From contig NZ_JAAIWK010000004.1 in NCBI RefSeq assembly GCF_011008565.1, forward strand, positions 142,851 through 206,850: 64,000 nucleotides of DNA, in the 5' to 3' direction. The notes beneath the pieces are model-generated. The model did no database searches and was not told the origin of the DNA. It was given only the letters and a program-made list of their open reading frames with translations. Position numbers and translations under genes: made by a program. The stretch's first letter is position 1. Each line of letters starts with the position of its first letter. The stretch comes from Heyndrickxia ginsengihumi (GTDB lineage: Bacteria > Bacillota > Bacilli > Bacillales > Bacillaceae_C). This document shows positions 30,636-40,114 of the stretch, in pieces.

Positions 30636-31805
30636 ATGTCTTCTCAGAACAATAATGGTTCAAAAGTTGATTATGGTATTGTACTAACATTACTATTGCT
30701 ATGTGTTGTTAGTTTAGTGTCCATATACAGTGCCCAGCAAAGTGGGCAATATCATGAGAATTTTGTTATTAAACAAATTTTTTGGTATATAGTCGGGGCT
30801 GGGCTAATCGTCTTGGCTGTACAATTTGATTCCGATCAATTAAAACGACTTTCATGGTATGCATATGGCTTTGGTATTGCTTTGCTTTGCTTTTTAATCA
30901 TTGCTCCATCTTCAATCGCTCCAACAATCAATGGTGCGAAAAACTGGTTTAAAATACCATTTCTTGGAACAATTCAGCCATCCGAGTTCATGAAAGTTTT
31001 CTTAATCTTAGTATTGGCGAGACTCATTTCGGATCATCATCAAAAAAATGGATATAGAACGGTTCAATCTGATTTATGGCTAATTGTAAAATTAGGGATT
31101 GCTACATTTGTACCGTTAATGCTTATTATTAAACAGGACTTAGGAACATCCCTAGTGTTTATGGCTATTTTAATTGGAATGATTTTCACGGCAGGAATTA
31201 CTTGGAAATTACTACTTCCTTTCTTTGCTGGATTTGCCGGCATTGTAGCCATTATTTTTTATTTTGTATTATGGAAACCGAAAGTTTTAGAAACTTATCT
31301 CGGGATAAAAACGTATCAATTCGGCCGTATATATTCATGGCTAGATCCGTACAATTATTCATCTACTGAAGGATATCACTTGATTCGTTCTTTATTAGCG
31401 ATTGGATCGGGACAAACTTTCGGTAAAGGTTATGGAAGCCGAGAAGTATACCTGCCTGAAAGCCAAACGGATTTTATTTTCAGTGTGATTGGTGAACAGT
31501 TTGGATTCATCGGTGCAAGTATTGTTGTCAGTCTGTTTTTCATGTTAATTTATCATATGACAAAAACTGGATTAGAGACGAAAAATGATTTTTACACATA
31601 TATTTGTGCAGGAGTCATTTCGATGATTACATTCCACGTTTTTCAAAACATTGGCATGACTGTCGGTGTTCTTCCAATTACAGGTATTCCACTTCCGTTT
31701 ATCAGTTACGGAGGAAGCTCGTTAATGGGGAATATGCTCGGAGTTGGACTCATTATGTCAATAAGATACCATTATAAAAAATATATGTTTTCAAACGAAA
31801 AATAA
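30636..31805 (+). CDS. rodA: SEDS-family peptidoglycan glycosyltransferase RodA
   Basis: Membrane peptidoglycan polymerase of the elongation machinery, working with a class B PBP. The 389 residues have about ten TM segments and the SEDS signatures KNWFKIPFLGTIQPSEFMK, the catalytic-Asp loop KQDLGTS (D168) and the C-terminal PITGIPLPFISYGGSSL. The overall sequence is closer to RodA (YwcF) than to FtsW or SpoVE by recall, but these paralogues are hard to separate by eye. The ATG follows AGGTGA. It is a single-gene unit with its own terminator. Confidence 0.88.
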   Translation: MSSQNNNGSKVDYGIVLTLLLLCVVSLVSIYSAQQSGQYHENFVIKQIFWYIVGAGLIVLAVQFDSDQLKRLSWYAYGFGIALLCFLIIAPSSIAPTINGAKNWFKIPFLGTIQPSEFMKVFLILVLARLISDHHQKNGYRTVQSDLWLIVKLGIATFVPLMLIIKQDLGTSLVFMAILIGMIFTAGITWKLLLPFFAGFAGIVAIIFYFVLWKPKVLETYLGIKTYQFGRIYSWLDPYNYSSTEGYHLIRSLLAIGSGQTFGKGYGSREVYLPESQTDFIFSVIGEQFGFIGASIVVSLFFMLIYHMTKTGLETKNDFYTYICAGVISMITFHVFQNIGMTVGVLPITGIPLPFISYGGSSLMGNMLGVGLIMSIRYHYKKYMFSNEK

Positions 31806-31808
31806 TTA

Positions 31809-31858
31809 AAAAAAGGGTCAGATACTTCATTAATAATAGTAGTATCTGGCCCTTTTTC
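31809..31858 (+). terminator. Terminator shared by rodA and yusN
   Basis: AAAAGGGTCAGATACT pairs with AGTATCTGGCCCTTTT (one G:T) around a 15-base AT-rich loop, with T-runs on both strands, so it can end both convergent transcripts. Confidence 0.9.
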
Positions 31859-31861
31859 TAC

Positions 31862-32197
31862 CTACTGAATGATGTTTCCGTATGGGAATTGATTGCTGTA
31901 GCTTTGATGTTGTTGGAACGATTGTTGAATTTTTTGCTGATCAGCAGCTTCTAAACTATACCAGCCTTGTTGAAACATTAATTCAAATAACTGTCTTTGT
32001 TGATTTTGTGTTTCTGTAAAAATCGATAGTAAATCTTGATATAAGGAATCATGACTTGCTTCATTTAATGCAGTGCTATATGATGCGGTCATATATTTCT
32101 CCATTGATAACAAATCATTAGCTAAATCTCGATCATTCATCGTTGGTGATTCAGGGACTTGTGTTTTTGGATTTTGAATTTTTTGCTGATTGTTCAT
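31862..32197 (-). CDS. yusN: Spore coat protein, CotF family (YusN-like)
   Basis: 111 residues with a CotF-type four-helix domain (MNDRDLANDLLSMEKYMTASYSTALNEA, then LYQDLLSIFTETQNQQRQLFELMFQQGWYSLE) framed by Gln-rich ends. CotF proteins are deposited in the spore coat. Position next to fadM matches yusN in B. subtilis. RBS AAGGAGATAAG. Likely mother-cell expressed during sporulation, although no sigma-E/K promoter was confidently identified. It is the second of two coat-like genes on this strand. Confidence 0.85.
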   Translation of the reverse strand: MNNQQKIQNPKTQVPESPTMNDRDLANDLLSMEKYMTASYSTALNEASHDSLYQDLLSIFTETQNQQRQLFELMFQQGWYSLEAADQQKIQQSFQQHQSYSNQFPYGNIIQ

Positions 32198-32280
32198 AAT
32201 CTTATCTCCTTATTAAAATGTCTTGGATTAAAAGTAAGATGAAATGAAGAATATGTTTTCAGTTCGTATAAAACGAAAAA

Positions 32281-32535
32281 TTAATGCGACTGTGTAGAAT
32301 TTAAATGATTTAAGATTTTTTGGTAGTGGCGTTGGTGCATTTGGCCACATGCTTCAAAAGCAGTTTTCAATGCAGGATTTTGACAATGTTCAGCAACGAA
32401 ATGCGCTTTTTTCATTGCAAGTAAATTCCAAGCTAACATATCATCAATATAAGATAAATCCTTTGTTGTTATAACATTAGGTGGCTCTGTGTAAGTCATT
32501 TGTTGATTTTGCTGTGAAAAAGATTGTGATTGCAA
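32281..32535 (-). CDS. Short CotF-like spore coat protein
   Basis: 84 residues with a Gln/Ser-rich N terminus and a helical core (TTKDLSYIDDMLAWNLLAMKKAHFVAEHCQNPALKTAFEACGQMHQRHYQKIL) resembling the first half of CotF/YusN proteins and ferritin-like coat proteins. The TTG start is supported by AAAAGGAGG 9 bases upstream. It lies 83 bases upstream of yusN on the same strand and probably shares its transcript. Role: minor coat component, by inference. Confidence 0.75.
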   Translation of the reverse strand: MQSQSFSQQNQQMTYTEPPNVITTKDLSYIDDMLAWNLLAMKKAHFVAEHCQNPALKTAFEACGQMHQRHYQKILNHLNSTQSH

Positions 32536-32742
32536 AGTAAATCCTCCTTTTAAGTCAAATATTGTTTGCTTTTTTTATTATTTGATTGAACAGAATTTCC
32601 TATGCAATGTGATTTAAAATGTTTTAAAAGCAGATTACTTTTTTTACATATCGTTTGCATAAGTTGAGATCATCAACGGTATATGTAGTATTAGAAAGTC
32701 ATTTTGAATGCTTGTCATCTTGTTGAAAAGGAGTAAGCGCTG

Positions 32743-33660
32743 ATGGAGAAAATGTTGAGAAACTTCTTTTTATATTTGGCAGGAAATAAAACTTTAACAA
32801 AAATGGCGAAAAAATATGGTTTGAAATTTGGTGCGTCACGATTTGTCGCTGGTGAGACAATTGAGCGGGCTGTTCAAGTCATCCAAGACTTAAATCAAAA
32901 AGGCATTAAAGTTACATTAGATTTTTTAGGGGAATTTATCAGCAAAGAATCGGAAGCAAATGAAATGGCAAATAATACAATTCGTTCAATTAAATATATT
33001 GGTGAACAACATTTAGACGCACAAGTTTCATTGAAGCTGACATCGATGGGAATGGATATTTCTGATGAAATCGTTATGCGAAATATGCGAAAAATATTAG
33101 AAGTAGCAAAAACATACGATGTATTCGTAACGATTGATATGGAAGATCATACAAGAACCGAACAAACGCTAAAGATCTTCACCCAATTAAAATCTGAATA
33201 TGACTGCATCGGTACTGTTATTCAAGCGTACTTATATCGTTCTCAGAAGGATATCGAACAGCTTCATCCTTTATCACCGCGCCTCCGTATCGTAAAGGGT
33301 GCATATAAAGAGCCGGCAGACGTTGCATTTCCAAATAAAAAAGAGGTCGATGAAAATTATAAAAAGCTTGTCCGCACTCATTTATTAAATGGACATTTTA
33401 CGGCAATTGCGACACATGACGATGCTATGATCGAGTATACAAAACAATTTGTTCAAAACCATAAGATAGCAAACGATCAGTTCGAATTTCAAATGCTTTA
33501 TGGAATTCGCCCAGAGCGCCAACTAGAACTTGTGAAAGAAGGCTTTAATATGCGCGTTTACGTACCATATGGGACTGATTGGTATGGCTATTTTATGCGG
33601 CGCCTTGCTGAACGCCCTGCAAATGTTGGTTTTGTGTTAAAAGGAATTGTGAAAAAATAA
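32743..33660 (+). CDS. fadM: Proline dehydrogenase-family flavoenzyme FadM/YusM
   Basis: TIM-barrel FAD enzyme of the proline dehydrogenase family. The 305 residues include LKLTSMG, TIDMEDHTRTEQTL, QAYLYRS, RIVKGAYKEP, IATHDD, FQMLYGIRPERQ and the C-terminal proline-binding YVPYGTDWYGYFMRRLAERPANV. Its B. subtilis homologue YusM (named FadM) sits beside the beta-oxidation genes, where its exact function is unclear; oxidation of proline to pyrroline-5-carboxylate is the family reaction. RBS AAAAGGAG. A minus-strand yuzL gene separates it from fadN, so it may not be co-transcribed with fadNAE. Confidence 0.9.
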   Translation: MEKMLRNFFLYLAGNKTLTKMAKKYGLKFGASRFVAGETIERAVQVIQDLNQKGIKVTLDFLGEFISKESEANEMANNTIRSIKYIGEQHLDAQVSLKLTSMGMDISDEIVMRNMRKILEVAKTYDVFVTIDMEDHTRTEQTLKIFTQLKSEYDCIGTVIQAYLYRSQKDIEQLHPLSPRLRIVKGAYKEPADVAFPNKKEVDENYKKLVRTHLLNGHFTAIATHDDAMIEYTKQFVQNHKIANDQFEFQMLYGIRPERQLELVKEGFNMRVYVPYGTDWYGYFMRRLAERPANVGFVLKGIVKK

Positions 33661-33665
33661 TGTAG

Positions 33666-33705
33666 AGGAAAGGGGCAACGATCAAACAGCTGTCCCCCTT
33701 CATTC
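33666..33705. terminator. Weak hairpin between fadM and yuzL
   Basis: AAAGGGG and CCCCCTT arms around a 20-base loop that contains a second small palindrome ACAGCTGT. No strong T-run follows on the plus strand until 33710. It may serve both convergent genes. Confidence 0.35.
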
Positions 33706-33707
33706 AG

Positions 33708-33839
33708 TTATTTTTTATATTGATTATTTTGACTGTTTACTTTTCCTCCACCGTCATGTTCTACCGTAGGCCCGGCATTTCCTTTAACACTTGCGGCGCT
33801 GACACCCGCTTTTGAAGGATTTTTCTTTAATTTTGCCAT
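33708..33839 (-). CDS. yuzL: YuzL-family small protein
   Basis: 43-residue, basic, Gly/Asn/Ser-rich protein: MAKLKKNPSKAGVSAASVKG at the start and NSQNNQYKK at the end. It resembles the YuzL family, encoded near the fad genes in B. subtilis. Composition recalls small spore proteins. A perfect GGAGGTGA lies 5 bases before the ATG. It lies antisense between fadM and fadN. Function unknown. Confidence 0.85.
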   Translation of the reverse strand: MAKLKKNPSKAGVSAASVKGNAGPTVEHDGGGKVNSQNNQYKK

Positions 33840-33927
33840 TGTTTTCACCTCCAATTGCATTTATTTTGTCCATTAATGCTTTTTTCATAAGCAAATCATA
33901 TTTCATAAAATTTTTAAGATTAATTTA

Positions 33928-33956
33928 TTGATAGTTTGAAAAAATTCGTATATATT
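33928..33956 (+). promoter_or_regulatory. Sigma-A promoter of the fadNAE operon
   Basis: TTGATA, 17 bases, TATATT, giving a predicted start near 33963, about 75 bases upstream of the fadN start codon and just before the FadR-like box. Confidence 0.75.
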
Positions 33957-33997
33957 GTTAAGTAGAAAAGGAGTTTTTATTTTTTTTGCCAGTAAAA

Positions 33998-34015
33998 TGA
34001 ATGGTTATTCATTCA
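33998..34015 (+). promoter_or_regulatory. FadR box
   Basis: TGAATGGTTATTCATTCA closely matches the Bacillus FadR operator TGAATGAMTARTCATTCA (palindromic TGAATG...CATTCA). It lies about 35 bases downstream of the predicted fadN transcription start, so acyl-CoA-responsive repression of fadNAE is expected. Confidence 0.75.
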
Positions 34016-34038
34016 TATTCATGAAAGGAGATGTAAGA

Positions 34039-36423
34039 ATGAAATATCATATTAAAAAAGCAGCTGTTTTAGGGTCTGGTGTAATGGGATCGGGAATCGC
34101 AGCTCATCTAGCAAATGTCGGTATTCCAACATTACTTTTAGACATTGTTCCAAAATCATTAACGGATGAAGAAAAGGCGAAAGGATTAACATTACAGGAT
34201 AAAGCTGTCCGCGATCGTTTTAGCCGTTCTGCACTACAAAAATTACAAAAACAAAAACCTGCACCGCTTACTTCCAAAAAAAGTTTGTCATACATTGAGA
34301 CTGGAAATTTAGAAGATGATTTGCAGCGCTTAGAGGAAGTTGATTGGATAATTGAAGTAGTAGTAGAACGTTTAGATATTAAAAAAGAGATATTCGAAAA
34401 AGTTGATCAATATCGGAAACAAGGTGCGATCGTCAGTTCAAATACTTCAGGCATTTCAATTGAAGCAATGGGAGAAGGCAGATCAGAGGACTTCAAAAAT
34501 CATTTTCTCGGGACACATTTTTTTAATCCACCGCGCTATTTAAAGCTATTAGAAATCATACCGACATCTGAGACGAACGATGAGGTTGTTTCATTTATGA
34601 AACAATTCGGAGAAGATGTATTAGGAAAAGGAGTTGTCATTGCAAAAGATACACCAAATTTTATTGGCAATCGAATTGGCACGTACGGTTTACTTGTAAC
34701 AGTTCAAGAAATGTTGAAAGGTGGCTACCATGTAGGTGAAGTAGATTCTATTACAGGACCAATGATCGGTCGGCCAAAGAGTGCAACTTTTAGAACATTG
34801 GATGTCGTTGGAATTGATACATTTGTTCATGTTGCAAACAATGTATATGAAAAAGTCGAAGGAAAGGAAAAAGAAATTTTTAAAGTGCCAGACTTTATTC
34901 ATAAACTTGTTGCAAAAGGCTGGTTAGGAAGTAAATCGGGCCAAGGATTTTATTTAAAACAAGGCAAGGAAATACTAGAACTTAATCCTAATACATTGGA
35001 ATATGAACAACGAACGAAAATGAAAGCGGATTCCTATGTATCTGCCCAGCAAGTAAAAGGAACAGCTAATAAAATGAAGACACTCATTTATGCTGATGAT
35101 CGAGCAGGACATTTGCTTTGGAATATTATTGCCCCTGTTCTCATTTACTCAGCAGATCTAGTGAATGTGATTGCCGATGACATTGTTGCAATTGACCAGG
35201 CAATGAAATGGGGATTTGGCTGGAGTTTTGGCCCTTTTGAAACATGGGATGCTATCGGATTAGAACAGTCTGTGCAAAAAATGGAAGAAGAAGGCCTGCA
35301 AGTTCCTCAATGGATTAAAGACATGATAACAGCTGGATTTACATCATTTTATAAGGAAAACAATGGGCAGCAATCATTTTACCGTAATGGGAAATATGAG
35401 CCAATTAAAGTGAACGATAAACATATCCAACTTCAATCTTTAAAACAGCAAGGAAAAGTCATCAAGAAAAATACAGGTGCAAGTTTGATTGATATTGGCG
35501 ATGATGTATTATTACTTGAATTTCATTCCAAAAGTAATGCAATTGGTTTAGATATTTTACAAATGATTGATTTTGCTATTGATGAAGTGGAACGGAATTA
35601 TAAAGGGCTTGTGATCGGTAATCAAGGAAAAAATTTTTGTGTAGGTGCAAACCTAGCGCTTATGCTAATGGAAGCACAAGATGACAATATGTTTGAGTTA
35701 GATTTTGTTATACGCCAATTTCAACGTACGATGATGAAAATTAAATATAGCCCAAAACCAGTAGTTTCTGCACCATTTCAAATGACATTGGGGGGAGGTG
35801 CCGAGCTATGTCTGCATACGGCCCATATCCAAGCAGCTAATGAAACATATATGGGGCTTGTGGAGGTTGGAGTAGGGCTACTTCCAGGCGGCGGTGGAAA
35901 TAAAGAGTTATATATCAAACATTTAAACAGTCTCCCTAATGGTGTCCAAGTTGATTTGCAAAGCATTGCCAATAAAGTATTCGAAACAATTGCGCTAGCT
36001 AAAGTATCAACATCAGCAGAAGAAGCTCGCTTAAATAACTTTTTAAGCCCATCAGATGGGATTAGCATAAATCCAGATCATCTTATTTATGATGCAAAAC
36101 AGGTTGTACTGCATTTGCATGAGATGGGATATAAGGCGCCAGCACGTAAAAACATACCAGTAGTGGGTGAAAGCGGTTATGCTGCCTTGTTACTTGGGGC
36201 ACAAACGATGTATTTATCGGGCTACATCTCAGAATACGATCTAACAATTGCGAAGAAAATTGCATATGTCATTGCGGGGGGGAAAGTTCCGTATGGTACG
36301 GAAGTTGATGAACAATATTTGCTTGATCTTGAACGAGAGGCATTTTTAAAACTTATTGCAGAACCAAAAACACAGGAAAGAATGCAATATATGCTAATCA
36401 ATGGGAAGCCATTAAGAAACTAA
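34039..36423 (+). CDS. fadN: 3-hydroxyacyl-CoA dehydrogenase / enoyl-CoA hydratase FadN
   Basis: Bifunctional beta-oxidation enzyme. The N-terminal 3-hydroxyacyl-CoA dehydrogenase has a Rossmann fold with VLGSGVMGSGIAAHLAN (residues 9-25), NTSGISIEAM, GTHFFNPPRYLKLLEIIP and KDTPNFIGNRIG; the C-terminal half (from about residue 490) is a crotonase-like domain with NFCVGANL and TLGGGAELCLH for the oxyanion hole. The frame opens at 33955, but the ATG at 34039 follows AAAGGAGATG and gives 794 residues, near the B. subtilis length. First gene of fadN-fadA-fadE; FadR box upstream. Confidence 0.96.
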   Translation: MKYHIKKAAVLGSGVMGSGIAAHLANVGIPTLLLDIVPKSLTDEEKAKGLTLQDKAVRDRFSRSALQKLQKQKPAPLTSKKSLSYIETGNLEDDLQRLEEVDWIIEVVVERLDIKKEIFEKVDQYRKQGAIVSSNTSGISIEAMGEGRSEDFKNHFLGTHFFNPPRYLKLLEIIPTSETNDEVVSFMKQFGEDVLGKGVVIAKDTPNFIGNRIGTYGLLVTVQEMLKGGYHVGEVDSITGPMIGRPKSATFRTLDVVGIDTFVHVANNVYEKVEGKEKEIFKVPDFIHKLVAKGWLGSKSGQGFYLKQGKEILELNPNTLEYEQRTKMKADSYVSAQQVKGTANKMKTLIYADDRAGHLLWNIIAPVLIYSADLVNVIADDIVAIDQAMKWGFGWSFGPFETWDAIGLEQSVQKMEEEGLQVPQWIKDMITAGFTSFYKENNGQQSFYRNGKYEPIKVNDKHIQLQSLKQQGKVIKKNTGASLIDIGDDVLLLEFHSKSNAIGLDILQMIDFAIDEVERNYKGLVIGNQGKNFCVGANLALMLMEAQDDNMFELDFVIRQFQRTMMKIKYSPKPVVSAPFQMTLGGGAELCLHTAHIQAANETYMGLVEVGVGLLPGGGGNKELYIKHLNSLPNGVQVDLQSIANKVFETIALAKVSTSAEEARLNNFLSPSDGISINPDHLIYDAKQVVLHLHEMGYKAPARKNIPVVGESGYAALLLGAQTMYLSGYISEYDLTIAKKIAYVIAGGKVPYGTEVDEQYLLDLEREAFLKLIAEPKTQERMQYMLINGKPLRN

Positions 36424-36503
36424 ATGATGTTTAATTTTGTTTGCTCTTATCAAAGATTGATAGATGAAAATGGCAAAAAAACAAGAAGGAAGAAGGGAAA
36501 CGT

Positions 36504-37682
36504 ATGAAGGAAGCAGTCATTGTCGCAGGTGCTAGAACCCCTGTTGGAAAAGCTAAAAAAGGGACATTGGCTAGTACAAGACCAGATGATTTAGGCGCAG
36601 TTGTCGTCAGGGAAACACTTAAGCGTGCAGGGCAATACGATGGAAATATTGACGATCTTATTATTGGCTGTGCGATGCCTGAAGCTGAACAAGGATTAAA
36701 CATGGCGCGAAATATTGGAGCGCTTGCTGGACTACCGGACACTGTTCCTGCCATCACCATTAATCGCTATTGCTCATCTGGATTACAGGCGATCGCATAC
36801 GGTGCGGAGAGAATTATGCTTGGTCATGCGGATACGATTATTGCTGGCGGTTCAGAATCTATGAGTCTCGTTCCAATGATGGGGCATGTTGCAAGGCCAA
36901 ATGCGAAGCTCGCAGAAGAAGCTCCGCAATATTATATGAGTATGGGCCATACTGCTGAGCAAGTAGCAAAACAGTTTGGGGTAACGCGTGAAGATCAAGA
37001 TGCCTATAGTGTTCGAAGCCATCAAAAAGCAGCTAAGGCACTTGCAGAAGGAAAATTTACAGATGAAATTGTGCCTGTTTCTGTGAATATTCGGAAGGTT
37101 GGCCCTGACAATAAGTTAATCGAAAAGCAAGTTTTATTCGAACAAGATGAAGGAGTGCGTCCGGATACGAATACAGCAACACTTGCCAAACTCCGACCTG
37201 CATTTGCTCTAAACGGCACTGTAACGGCAGGAAATTCATCACAAACGAGTGATGGCGCAGCAGCGGTTATGTTAATGGATAGAGAAAAGGCAGAGGCGTT
37301 AGGGCTAGCGCCGATGGCAAAATTCAGATCATTTGCTGTTGCAGGCGTCCCTCCTGAAATTATGGGAATAGGACCAGTAGAAGCGGTTCCAAAAGCTTTA
37401 AAACTCGCTGGTTTAAATATAGAAGATATCGGTCTGTTTGAATTGAACGAAGCCTTTGCATCCCAAACAATTCAAGTCATCCGAACATTAGGTTTGAACG
37501 AAGATATTGTAAATGTAAACGGCGGTGCAATTGCCTTAGGGCACCCATTAGGATGTACAGGTACAAAGCTTACTTTATCCCTTATACATGAGATGAAACG
37601 GAGAAATGTGCAATTTGGTGTTGTCACGATGTGTATTGGTGGAGGAATGGGTGCTGCAGGTGTTTTTGAATTAATATCTTAA
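36504..37682 (+). CDS. fadA: Acetyl-CoA acyltransferase (3-ketoacyl-CoA thiolase) FadA
   Basis: Thiolase of beta-oxidation, cleaving 3-ketoacyl-CoA with CoA to acetyl-CoA and a shortened acyl-CoA. The 392 residues have the acyl-accepting C90 ([14 protein letters not shown]), the GGSESMS segment, the LNEAFASQ motif, [14 protein letters not shown] with the catalytic His, and the C-terminal [10 protein letters not shown] with the second Cys. RBS GAAGGAAGAAGGG. It lies 80 bases after fadN and 30 bases before fadE. Confidence 0.96.
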   Translation: MKEAVIVAGARTPVGKAKKGTLASTRPDDLGAVVVRETLKRAGQYDGNIDDLIIGCAMPEAEQGLNMARNIGALAGLPDTVPAITINRYCSSGLQAIAYGAERIMLGHADTIIAGGSESMSLVPMMGHVARPNAKLAEEAPQYYMSMGHTAEQVAKQFGVTREDQDAYSVRSHQKAAKALAEGKFTDEIVPVSVNIRKVGPDNKLIEKQVLFEQDEGVRPDTNTATLAKLRPAFALNGTVTAGNSSQTSDGAAAVMLMDREKAEALGLAPMAKFRSFAVAGVPPEIMGIGPVEAVPKALKLAGLNIEDIGLFELNEAFASQTIQVIRTLGLNEDIVNVNGGAIALGHPLGCTGTKLTLSLIHEMKRRNVQFGVVTMCIGGGMGAAGVFELIS

Positions 37683-37712
37683 TCTATTAAATAAAGGGTG
37701 GAGGAGAAGCAT

Positions 37713-39497
37713 ATGAAAAATCAAACTGGAAAATTAATTAAAGGCGGAAGCTTTTTAATTGAAGATATTACTTATGACCAAATGTTTACAATGGAAGATT
37801 TATCGGAAGAGCAAAAAATGATTGCAAAAACGACAGAAGATTTTACAGAGAATGAGGTTGTTCCGCAAATTGAGTTTTTGGAAAAACATGAATTTAACCG
37901 ATCTGTAGCCTTACTTAAAAGCGCAGGGGAATTAGGTCTATTAGGAGCGGATGTACCTGAAGAGTATGGTGGTCTTGGGCTTGATAAAGTAAGTTCAGCA
38001 CTTATCTCAGAAAAATTGGCAAAAGTAGGGGGCTTTGCAATTTCCCATGGTGCCCATGTCGGAATCGGCTCGTTGCCAATTGTATTATTTGGTAATGAAG
38101 AGCAGAAGAAAAAATATTTGCCAGCACTTGCTACTGGTGAGAAAATTGCTGCCTATGCACTTACAGAACCAAGCTCTGGATCTGACGCCCGCGGAGCTAA
38201 AACAATTGCGAAATTAAATGATGCTGGTACCCATTATATTTTGAACGGTGAAAAGCAATGGATTACCAATGCTGGTTTTGCGGATGTTTTTGTCGTTTAT
38301 GCGCAAATTGACGGTGATAAATTCTCCGCATTCATAGTTGAACGTGACTATCCAGGTGTATCAACAGGAGCAGAAGAAAAGAAAATGGGGATTAAAAGCT
38401 CATCGACACGGACGTTAATCTTTCAGGATGCTGAAGTTCCTGTAGAAAATGTACTAGGTGAAATTGGTAAAGGACATAAAATTGCTTTTAATATTTTAAA
38501 CATCGGTCGATACAAACTAGGAGTTGGTGCTGTTGGATCAAGCAAGCATGTGCTACAGCTCGCAGTAAAATACGCAAATGGCCGTCAGCAATTCAAAACA
38601 CCTATTTCACAATTTAATTTAACGAAAGAAAAACTTGGTACAATGGCGGCTAAATTATATGCTGCAGAAAGCTCCGTTTATCGTACGGTTGGTCTATTTG
38701 ATGAAAGAATGAGTCATTTTACTCCTGAAGAAGAAAAGGACGGAAAGGCGGTTGCGAACGCGATTGCAGAATATGCTATTGAATGTTCATTGAACAAGGT
38801 GTTTGCCTCTGAAGTGCTCGACTATATTGTTGATGAAGCTGTGCAAATTCATGGTGGCTATGGTTTTATGGATGAATATGAAGTTTCAAGAGCTTATCGC
38901 GATTCCCGCATTAACCGTATTTTTGAAGGAACAAATGAAATAAATCGTTTAATTGTTCCAGGGACTTATGTGAAAAAAGCATTTAAAGGTGAACTGCCAT
39001 TGTTGGCAAAAGCCCAGACACTTCAAGAAGAATTAATGATGCTTGTTCCTGAACAAGTTGGTAATCAGCCACTTGATCAAGAAAAATATTTGCTTCGTCA
39101 TGCAAAAAAGGTGACATTGCTTGTTGCCGGGTTGGCATTACAAACATACGGAAAAGCATTTGAAAATGAACAAGAAATTTTAGCAAATATTGCAGACATG
39201 GTTTCGAATGTTTATGCTGCTGAGTCCTGTCTTCTAAGAACGGAAAAAGCATTTGGAAAAGACGGGGCTGAAAAACATGAACAAAAATTACTTTATACAC
39301 AAATTTTCGTTCAAGAAGCGTTTAATCAGATTGAACAAATTGCAAAAGAATCAATTGCGGCAACAGTGGAGGGCGATCAATTACAATTAATGTTAGCAGC
39401 TCTGCGTAAACTTACACGCCATACACCAGTAAACGTTATTACTAAGAAAAGAGCAGCTGCAGATAAAATTATTGAAGCAGAACGTTATGTTCTATAA
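37713..39497 (+). CDS. fadE: Acyl-CoA dehydrogenase FadE
   Basis: FAD-dependent acyl-CoA dehydrogenase making trans-2-enoyl-CoA, the first step of beta-oxidation. The ATG at 37713 follows GGGTGGAGGAG, giving 594 residues; the longer frame from 37698 lacks a good RBS. Signatures: YALTEPSSGSDARGAKT and QWITNAGFADVF for FAD/substrate binding, GYGFMDEYEVSRAYRDSRI and IFEGTNEINRL, which carries the catalytic Glu. A C-terminal helical extension (about 400-594) distinguishes this long bacterial type. Last gene of fadNAE; yusI follows without an obvious terminator. Confidence 0.96.
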   Translation: MKNQTGKLIKGGSFLIEDITYDQMFTMEDLSEEQKMIAKTTEDFTENEVVPQIEFLEKHEFNRSVALLKSAGELGLLGADVPEEYGGLGLDKVSSALISEKLAKVGGFAISHGAHVGIGSLPIVLFGNEEQKKKYLPALATGEKIAAYALTEPSSGSDARGAKTIAKLNDAGTHYILNGEKQWITNAGFADVFVVYAQIDGDKFSAFIVERDYPGVSTGAEEKKMGIKSSSTRTLIFQDAEVPVENVLGEIGKGHKIAFNILNIGRYKLGVGAVGSSKHVLQLAVKYANGRQQFKTPISQFNLTKEKLGTMAAKLYAAESSVYRTVGLFDERMSHFTPEEEKDGKAVANAIAEYAIECSLNKVFASEVLDYIVDEAVQIHGGYGFMDEYEVSRAYRDSRINRIFEGTNEINRLIVPGTYVKKAFKGELPLLAKAQTLQEELMMLVPEQVGNQPLDQEKYLLRHAKKVTLLVAGLALQTYGKAFENEQEILANIADMVSNVYAAESCLLRTEKAFGKDGAEKHEQKLLYTQIFVQEAFNQIEQIAKESIAATVEGDQLQLMLAALRKLTRHTPVNVITKKRAAADKIIEAERYVL

Positions 39498-39632
39498 AAT
39501 AAATATAAAATGAATGGAGAAAGGGTCTTACATCGACATGCAGAAATTATATATGTGCCATTATTGACACATAATAGTTTCAGTTGCGATGTTTGGCCCG
39601 TTTCTTTTCTTTTATTAGTCAGGAGGCTTACA

Positions 39633-39995
39633 ATGGAAGTAACTTTTTATTGGTATCCGAAATGTGGGACATGCCGTAAAGCAAAAAAATGGTTAGAGGA
39701 TCATCAGGTAGACGTTGAAGCAATTCATATTGTCGAACAACCGCCAACGAAAGAACAGTTAAAAGAATATTATCAGAAAAGTGGACTTGAAATTAAAAAA
39801 TTATTTAATACAAGCGGGCAGAAATATCGTGCACTTGGTTTGAAGGATAAAATTCAAGACGCTTCAGAAGAGGAACTGCTCGAATTACTTTCTTCAGATG
39901 GAATGTTAATTAAAAGGCCAATTTTAATTAGTGATCAGACAGTATTGTTCGGATTTAAAGAAGAACAATATGAAAATATGCTAAATAAATCATAA
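39633..39995 (+). CDS. yusI: ArsC/Spx-family thioredoxin-fold protein YusI
   Basis: Small ArsC/Spx-like protein of 120 residues with the N-terminal C11-G-T-C14 pair (YWYPKCGTCRKAKKWLEDH) and the conserved KRPILIS segment that in ArsC follows the resolving region. The frame is open from 39510, but the ATG at 39633 follows CAGGAGG and matches YusI of the same B. subtilis neighbourhood. No arsenic-resistance genes are nearby, so arsenate reduction is unlikely; function unknown. It lies between fadE and gcvH as in B. subtilis. Confidence 0.88.
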   Translation: MEVTFYWYPKCGTCRKAKKWLEDHQVDVEAIHIVEQPPTKEQLKEYYQKSGLEIKKLFNTSGQKYRALGLKDKIQDASEEELLELLSSDGMLIKRPILISDQTVLFGFKEEQYENMLNKS

Positions 39996-40044
39996 TGTTT
40001 CTTGATTTTCGAACATTTTTCATGTAAATATATAGTGAGAGTTC

Positions 40045-40083
40045 ACTCTTTATTTGACATAATATGTCGTAATAAAGAAGAGT
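40045..40083 (+). promoter_or_regulatory. Dyad with TTGACA upstream of gcvH
   Basis: ACTCTTTATT-TGACAT and ATGTC-AATAAAG-AGAGT arms form an interrupted inverted repeat centred on AAT, with TTGACA at 40054-40059 inside it. No T-run follows, so it is more like a promoter-overlapping operator or leader hairpin than a terminator. Confidence 0.4.
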
Positions 40084-40114
40084 AAAGTTGTATACATACG
40101 ACGGAGGGATTATG

